Shown here piece after piece: positions 24,099 through 27,930 of a stretch of 27,930 nt of DNA. This stretch comes from Treponema sp. (GTDB lineage: Bacteria; Spirochaetota; Spirochaetia; Treponematales; Treponemataceae). The stretch covers positions 1-27,930 of the forward strand of contig JAHAZL010000016.1 of NCBI GenBank assembly GCA_018384055.1. The letters are read 5' to 3'. The notes under the pieces are model-generated. The model did not search any database and was not told the origin of the DNA. It saw nothing but the letters and a program-made list of their open reading frames with translations. Position 1 is the stretch's first letter. Each line of letters begins with the position of its first letter. Made by a program: the position numbers and the translations under genes.

Positions 24099-24450
24099 AG
24101 GAACTTTTGCCATTCTATACATGTTGATTTCAAGCATCATCAACATCATCTACACACTTGTAGTTTGTGCCATCGTTGTTGTTGGATCTTTGTACGCAAT
24201 GAAATTTTTATTTCATCCGGATCCAAAATACTTTGGAACAGCTGTAACGGTCTTTTTTGTTATTGGACTTTTGATTTCTTTCATTACATATTCAAAAATT
24301 TCGATGAAGGTTGTAAAGAAGTATAAGTTTGATGAACGCTTTGGAAGAAGTGCTCCAAAAAACAATAATACTGCAAAGGCAGAACCAAAGAAAACTGTCC
24401 TTCCTGATTCTGTAAAAGAAGTGGAAGAAGAGGAGAAATGGAGGAGTTAA
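24091..24450 (+). CDS. Small two-helix membrane protein of unknown function
   Basis: A 119-residue protein with two clear membrane segments (about 8-35 and 47-67) and a charged C-terminal tail rich in Lys, Glu and Pro ending EVEEEEKWRS. It overlaps the end of lspA by eight bases and has its own GGAAGGA ribosome site 4-5 bases upstream, so it is translated from the same mRNA. I do not recognise a family. It lies in the same operon as lspA, and a role in envelope biology is only a guess from that. A hairpin terminator closes the operon. Confidence 0.8.
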   Translation: MNRGTFAILYMLISSIINIIYTLVVCAIVVVGSLYAMKFLFHPDPKYFGTAVTVFFVIGLLISFITYSKISMKVVKKYKFDERFGRSAPKNNNTAKAEPKKTVLPDSVKEVEEEEKWRS

Positions 24451-24486
24451 AACTGTTCCAGTTTCAGCTCCTAAAGAGAATTGATT

Positions 24487-24505
24487 CGGTCGCAGTCCAC
24501 GACCG
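24487..24505 (+). repeat. Small hairpin preceding the lspA operon terminator
   Basis: A 6-bp stem CGGTCG/CGACCG (24487-24492 with 24500-24505) without a T run. Its left side, GATTCGGTCGCA, nearly repeats GATTCGGCCGCA of the terminator 42 bases downstream, suggesting a tandem duplication of a hairpin. Confidence 0.4.
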
Positions 24506-24525
24506 TTTTGCGGGGCAAAAGCATG

Positions 24526-24556
24526 ATTCGGCCGCAAGGTGCGGCCGAATTTTTTT
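24526..24556 (+). terminator. Rho-independent terminator of the lspA operon
   Basis: A perfect 10-bp G+C-rich stem (24526-24535 with 24541-24550), 5-base loop AAGGT and a seven-T run. It lies between convergent genes but has a good T run only rightward. Confidence 0.9.
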
Positions 24557-24563
24557 GTCCTAA

Positions 24564-26357
24564 TTACAAGGCAATTCCCTTGAAGTCTTCTATTGATTTG
24601 TAGCCGTGGCTTGTCATGAAGGCTTCGAGCCCTTCAATGATTTCTACCATTGCGTTTGGATTTGCAAAGGTTGCGCTACCGACCTGAATTGCACTGGCAC
24701 CGGCCATGATGAATTCTACGGCATCCTGCCATTTTGAAATTCCGCCGAGGCCGATTACTGGTACCTGTTCGTTTTCAGGAAGCTTCTTGATTGCTCCACA
24801 AACATCGTAAACCATTCTCAAAGCAATAGGCTTTACTGCAGGACCGCACATTCCGGCCTTGATGTTGTCAAAGTACGGGCGACCCTTTTCAATGTCGATG
24901 GCTACAGCCTGGATTGTATTGATGAGGCTCAAACCATCGGCTCCGGCTTTTATACAGGCCATGGCAACTCCGATAAGGTCAGGAGCATTTGGTGAAAGCT
25001 TGACGATCAAAGGTTTCTTGGTTGCCTTGCGGACGGCACCTACGCATTCAGCGGCACATGACGGATCCATACCCCAGGCCATACCGCCGGCCTTAACATT
25101 AGGACAGCTGATGTTGAGTTCGATCATTGGAACTTCAGTCTTATCGAGGAGTTCTGCTCCCTTTACATAGCTTTCAAGACTGTGGCCTGCAAGATTAGCC
25201 ATGGTAACTGTATTAAGGGCAAGCATTTCCTTAAGTTCGTGTTCGATGAAGTGTGGAACGCCAGGATTTTCAAGGCCGATGGAATTAATGTCACCACCTG
25301 TGATTTCAATGATTCTTTCGCCCTTGTTTCCTGGTTTTGGTTCAAGGGTAAGGCCTTTGCTTGAAACACCGCCAAGGCGTTCTACATCAAAGAAACCGCG
25401 GTAGTTCTGTCCAAAGCCAAAGGTTCCGCTGGCAGCAATTACAGGATTTTTAAATTTTACGCCTGAAATGGTAACGGAAAGGTCTGCTTTTTCCCCGACA
25501 CTAAGAGGCTGTCTTCTTGTTCCGTTAGGCTTTGAAAATTCAAGGATATCGCCGTCAAATACAGGTCCATCCTTGCATACGCGGCGGTTTCCGTCCTTTG
25601 TGGAGATTGTGCATCCAAGGCAGGCACCAACACCGCAAAGCATTTTCTTTTCGAGGCTAAGGTAGCATTTGATTCCCGCATCCTGACATACCGACTGGAT
25701 GTAGGCAAGCATAGGGGTAGGACCACAGGCAAATACTGACTTATAACCGTTAGTTTGGATTGTTTCCTTTGTAAAGGCTGCACTGAGCATACCATGGATG
25801 CCCCGGGACCCGTCATCCGTTGTAATAACAAGGTTTTGGGCATTGATGAATTCAAGGCCGTAGGAACCGCTCTTGAAGCTGGCATAGAAATCATAACTTC
25901 CGTTAGGAAGACTGGAAGCAAAATTTGCAACAGGGGCAACCCCGATTCCACCGCCGATAATAGCCATACGACCGTTAGTTTCATTATTGAATTCGCCGAA
26001 AGTATTTCCCAAAGGGCCGTTCATGGAAAGCATGTCGCCTGGAAGGAGCTTTCTCATCTCTTTTGTTCCTTCTCCCTTTTCAAGGATCATGAACTGAACC
26101 TTAAGTGTTTTTCCGCTGCGTTCCGAGTGGTAAACGCTGATTGGACGTCCGAAAGTAACATTGCTTCGGCTTCCCTTGATCATGTAGAATTGCCCTGGTT
26201 CAGGGGTTGCCTGTGTATCGCGCTCCAATTCTGCCTGTACTTCCATAAGGAAAACATTAGGCTGTCCTTCGATATCTTTTACAAAATTTACTCTAGCATC
26301 CCCGTAAAAAAGTATGCCGTTCCCGTCTTTGTCGATCTGTGGTTTGTCGCATGCCAT
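24564..26357 (-). CDS. Fused dihydroorotate dehydrogenase: PyrK electron-transfer part plus PyrD catalytic part
   Basis: A 597-residue protein joining two normally separate subunits of the class 1B dihydroorotate dehydrogenase, which oxidises dihydroorotate to orotate in pyrimidine synthesis and passes electrons to NAD. Residues about 10-275 are PyrK: FAD-binding RPISVYH at 71-77, an IIGGGIGVAP nucleotide loop at 133-142, and the 2Fe-2S cysteines 241, 246, 249 and 261. A linker of about 20 residues leads to PyrD (about 294-597): ASGTFGFG, NSIGLENPG, and ELNISCPN with the catalytic base Cys418, as expected for class 1. No stop or frameshift lies between the halves. GAGGT precedes the ATG. A standalone gene; no other pyr genes are in the window. 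Confidence 0.95.
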   Translation of the reverse strand: MACDKPQIDKDGNGILFYGDARVNFVKDIEGQPNVFLMEVQAELERDTQATPEPGQFYMIKGSRSNVTFGRPISVYHSERSGKTLKVQFMILEKGEGTKEMRKLLPGDMLSMNGPLGNTFGEFNNETNGRMAIIGGGIGVAPVANFASSLPNGSYDFYASFKSGSYGLEFINAQNLVITTDDGSRGIHGMLSAAFTKETIQTNGYKSVFACGPTPMLAYIQSVCQDAGIKCYLSLEKKMLCGVGACLGCTISTKDGNRRVCKDGPVFDGDILEFSKPNGTRRQPLSVGEKADLSVTISGVKFKNPVIAASGTFGFGQNYRGFFDVERLGGVSSKGLTLEPKPGNKGERIIEITGGDINSIGLENPGVPHFIEHELKEMLALNTVTMANLAGHSLESYVKGAELLDKTEVPMIELNISCPNVKAGGMAWGMDPSCAAECVGAVRKATKKPLIVKLSPNAPDLIGVAMACIKAGADGLSLINTIQAVAIDIEKGRPYFDNIKAGMCGPAVKPIALRMVYDVCGAIKKLPENEQVPVIGLGGISKWQDAVEFIMAGASAIQVGSATFANPNAMVEIIEGLEAFMTSHGYKSIEDFKGIAL

Positions 26358-26756
26358 TTGAATACCTCGTTTTTCTGTTTCCAGATTTTAAGCTGGTCTA
26401 CAAGTGACTTGAGTTCATTTTCCTGAATTGATGAACCTTGAGTCACTGTCTGCAGCAATAATATAAGATTTTTGAGAAAAAGACAGTTCATTGCCAGTAA
26501 AATTTTCAATATATCATCCATTCTGTTCATTTACACTTACATAATGATTTCCATAAGTTTCGGGCATTTCACTTATTCACTGACGGCAATAATGACGATA
26601 ACATTCTTGTTGAAAAGAATTCTCCTGAATTGAGTCGGGAAGCTCATTTATGCCGTTGTCAAACTTAACTTCCCGCTGAGTAATTGCATCATGAAAACTG
26701 AAAGTTCATCGGCATAATCGTTGAGAAGAAAGCAGCTGACAATATGAAAGGGAAAA
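26358..26756. other. Intergenic region between divergent pyrKD and hydrolase genes
   Basis: About 400 bases with no convincing gene. A leftward ORF (26530-26288) is possible but overlaps the pyrKD start by 70 bases. No strong hairpin was found. The rightward promoter lies at its end. Confidence 0.4.
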
Positions 26757-26785
26757 TTGAATAAAAATTTCGGATGTAATACTAT
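26757..26785 (+). promoter_or_regulatory. Promoter of the alpha/beta hydrolase gene, placed for leaderless transcription
   Basis: TTGAAT (26757-26762), 17-base spacer, TACTAT (26780-26785), then exactly six bases to ATG 26792. No Shine-Dalgarno sequence is present. Confidence 0.6.
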
Positions 26786-26791
26786 GTAGAC

Positions 26792-27778
26792 ATGAAACTT
26801 AAAAAGACGATTATTATATGCGGAACTATTGCAGCTTTCTTAATGGCTGGAATTTTAGGAGGCGCAATGTATCTTGTGAATTATGCATTGGCGCCGGAAG
26901 ACGGAACACAATGCTATGAAAGTGAAAATTTTTCAATCAACGATAAACTGAAGAAACTGCATGAGAAAAACGATCCGCAGCATCTTCTTGCAGAACAGGA
27001 AAGGGCTGCGGCTTATCCAAAACTTAAAAAAAATGCGGCTGTAATAAAAGCAAAAAGTTTTGATGGACTTGAACTCAAGGCTATTTTTGCAAAACCTGAG
27101 AATGAAGAAAGTCATGACTATGCCCTTGTAATTCACGGTTACAGGTCTGAGCCTAGGGATCTGGCTCCAAATGCAGTTCACTTTTTGGAAAAAGGGTGGA
27201 ATGTGGTTTTGCCTGGGCAGAGGGGGCATGGGTGGAGTGAAGGAAAATATGTGGATATGGGTACCTTTGCTTGCCGTGATATGGTAGTTTGGTGCAACAG
27301 AATCCTCGAAATGGATCCTCAGGCAAGGATATTGCTTTTTGGAATTTCCATGGGTGGTGCCACAGTGATGATGAGCAGCGGAGAAGACTTGCCGCCAAAT
27401 GTAATTGCCGCCATTGAAGACTGCGGTTATTCTTCGGTTTGGGACCAGTTTGTGTACAGGCTTAAATATGAATTTCATTTGCCTCCATTCCCGATTCTTA
27501 ATGCAGCATCAATGCTATGCAAATGGAAATACGGCTTTTCTTTTAAGGATGGGTCAAGCGTAGATTCCCTTTCAAAAGCAAAAATACCAATGCTTTTCAT
27601 TCATGGTGAAGAAGACGATTATGTTCCTTACAGCATGCTGAAAAAGAATTACGATGCAAAAAAAGGAGAGAAGGAAATTCTTGCAGTGAAGGGTGCGGAA
27701 CATGCAATGTCCTGCTATGTTGATCCGGATCTTTATTACAGCCGTGTGGACGGCTTTATTGAAAAATGGTTTGAATAG
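26792..27778 (+). CDS. Membrane-anchored alpha/beta hydrolase
   Basis: A 328-residue serine hydrolase with one N-terminal hydrophobic segment (about 5-30) after MKLKK, which anchors the catalytic domain outside the cytoplasmic membrane or acts as an uncleaved signal. The catalytic triad is readable: Ser186 in GISMGG, Asp275 in HGEEDDYVP, and His304 in GAEHAMS. HGYRSEPRDL (115-124) supplies the oxyanion loop, and PGQRGHGWSEG follows the typical esterase pattern. Relatives are annotated as alpha/beta fold hydrolases, sometimes esterases or prolyl-oligopeptidase-like; the substrate is unknown. No ribosome site is visible, and a promoter ends six bases before the ATG. A composite palindromic repeat starts three bases after the stop and probably terminates the transcript. 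Confidence 0.9.
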   Translation: MKLKKTIIICGTIAAFLMAGILGGAMYLVNYALAPEDGTQCYESENFSINDKLKKLHEKNDPQHLLAEQERAAAYPKLKKNAAVIKAKSFDGLELKAIFAKPENEESHDYALVIHGYRSEPRDLAPNAVHFLEKGWNVVLPGQRGHGWSEGKYVDMGTFACRDMVVWCNRILEMDPQARILLFGISMGGATVMMSSGEDLPPNVIAAIEDCGYSSVWDQFVYRLKYEFHLPPFPILNAASMLCKWKYGFSFKDGSSVDSLSKAKIPMLFIHGEEDDYVPYSMLKKNYDAKKGEKEILAVKGAEHAMSCYVDPDLYYSRVDGFIEKWFE

Positions 27779-27780
27779 AA

Positions 27781-27909
27781 AAAAGGGGCTGTCCAATAAG
27801 TATGAGTCATTGCCGTGCTCGACACGGCAATCCCTTTTATTGCAATTAAATGGATTTTCGGATCAAGTCCGAAAATGACGCTTTTTGAACTTATTGGTCA
27901 TCCCCTTTT
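27781..27909. repeat. Composite palindromic repeat with terminal inverted repeats
   Basis: A 129-base element. Terminal arms 27781-27800 and 27890-27909 are inverted repeats matching at 18 of 20 positions, starting AAAAGGGG and ending CCCCTTTT. Inside are two head-to-head palindromic units of the plan GTCAT-stem-loop-stem-ATCC: 27806-27833 (9-bp stem, loop CTCGA) and, reversed, 27852-27879 (9-bp stem, loop TCAAG). Bases 27785-27810 recur inverted at 20076-20101. It lies directly after the hydrolase stop and could fold into a large terminator-like structure. It resembles BIME/MITE-type elements; no ORF is inside. Confidence 0.85.
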
Positions 27910-27930
27910 CATTATCTTTGGTTGACTTAA

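Noticed and set aside
26288..26530. Leftward 80-residue ORF just upstream of pyrKD
   Set aside because: It overlaps the pyrKD start by 70 bases in another frame, has no clear ribosome site or known family, and the overlapped part is plainly pyrK coding sequence. Translation of the non-overlapping part cannot be excluded.

Overview
The window looks like a chromosomal segment of a low-to-moderate G+C spirochaete, most likely a gut or rumen Treponema. The support is a FlgM-like anti-sigma factor behind a near-consensus sigma-28 promoter, an FtsK with a very long acidic linker, HDOD and GGDEF signalling proteins typical of treponemes, and a locus for importing and breaking down plant beta-glycans. 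The genus is inferred from gene content; no rRNA or tRNA gene is present to confirm it.

Layout. 1-631: the left edge holds the 3' end of an ORF, possibly a transposase, then a start-less remnant of an acidic protein gene and a terminator. 924-1808: an Rpn/PDDEXK-type nuclease gene, convergent with the next gene. 1869-9727 plus 9732-10745: a carbohydrate block. A cytoplasmic GH94 beta-glucoside phosphorylase (probably cellobiose phosphorylase) is transcribed leftward. Divergent from it run an ABC binding lipoprotein, two permeases, a GH43 beta-xylosidase and a LacI-type regulator. The promoter of the binding-protein gene is near-consensus and carries an AACCGGTT palindrome at its expected start point, a plausible operator for the regulator. 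Strong hairpin terminators follow the binding-protein gene and the second permease gene, so expression probably steps down along the cluster. No ABC ATPase is encoded here, so a shared MsmK/UgpC-like ATPase elsewhere is expected.

10876-12573: a large orphan protein. 12662-16865 (minus): ftsK followed by an I-site-containing diguanylate cyclase gene. 16975-17983: rsmI and flgM. 18113-20079: an iron-alcohol-dehydrogenase-like protein that has lost most metal ligands, overlapping by one base a SpoU/TrmH rRNA or tRNA methyltransferase. 20198-21685 (minus): a HATPase-HDOD fusion. 21804-22856: a membrane protein of unknown role. 22940-24450: a YfcE-like phosphoesterase divergent from lspA and a small membrane protein. 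24564-26357 (minus): a natural PyrK-PyrD fusion. 26792-27778: a membrane-anchored alpha/beta hydrolase, followed directly by a composite palindromic repeat that shares a 26-base arm with another locus at 20076-20101.

The most notable pattern is regulatory. Five genes (rsmI, the 21804 gene, yfcE, lspA and the 27-kb hydrolase) each have a -10-like hexamer ending exactly six bases before the start codon and no usable Shine-Dalgarno sequence, which suggests leaderless mRNAs. For the yfcE/lspA pair the two -10 boxes form a perfect inverted repeat. Separately, sigma-28-like promoters precede both flgM and ftsK. No CRISPR array, tRNA, rRNA or obvious prophage was seen.
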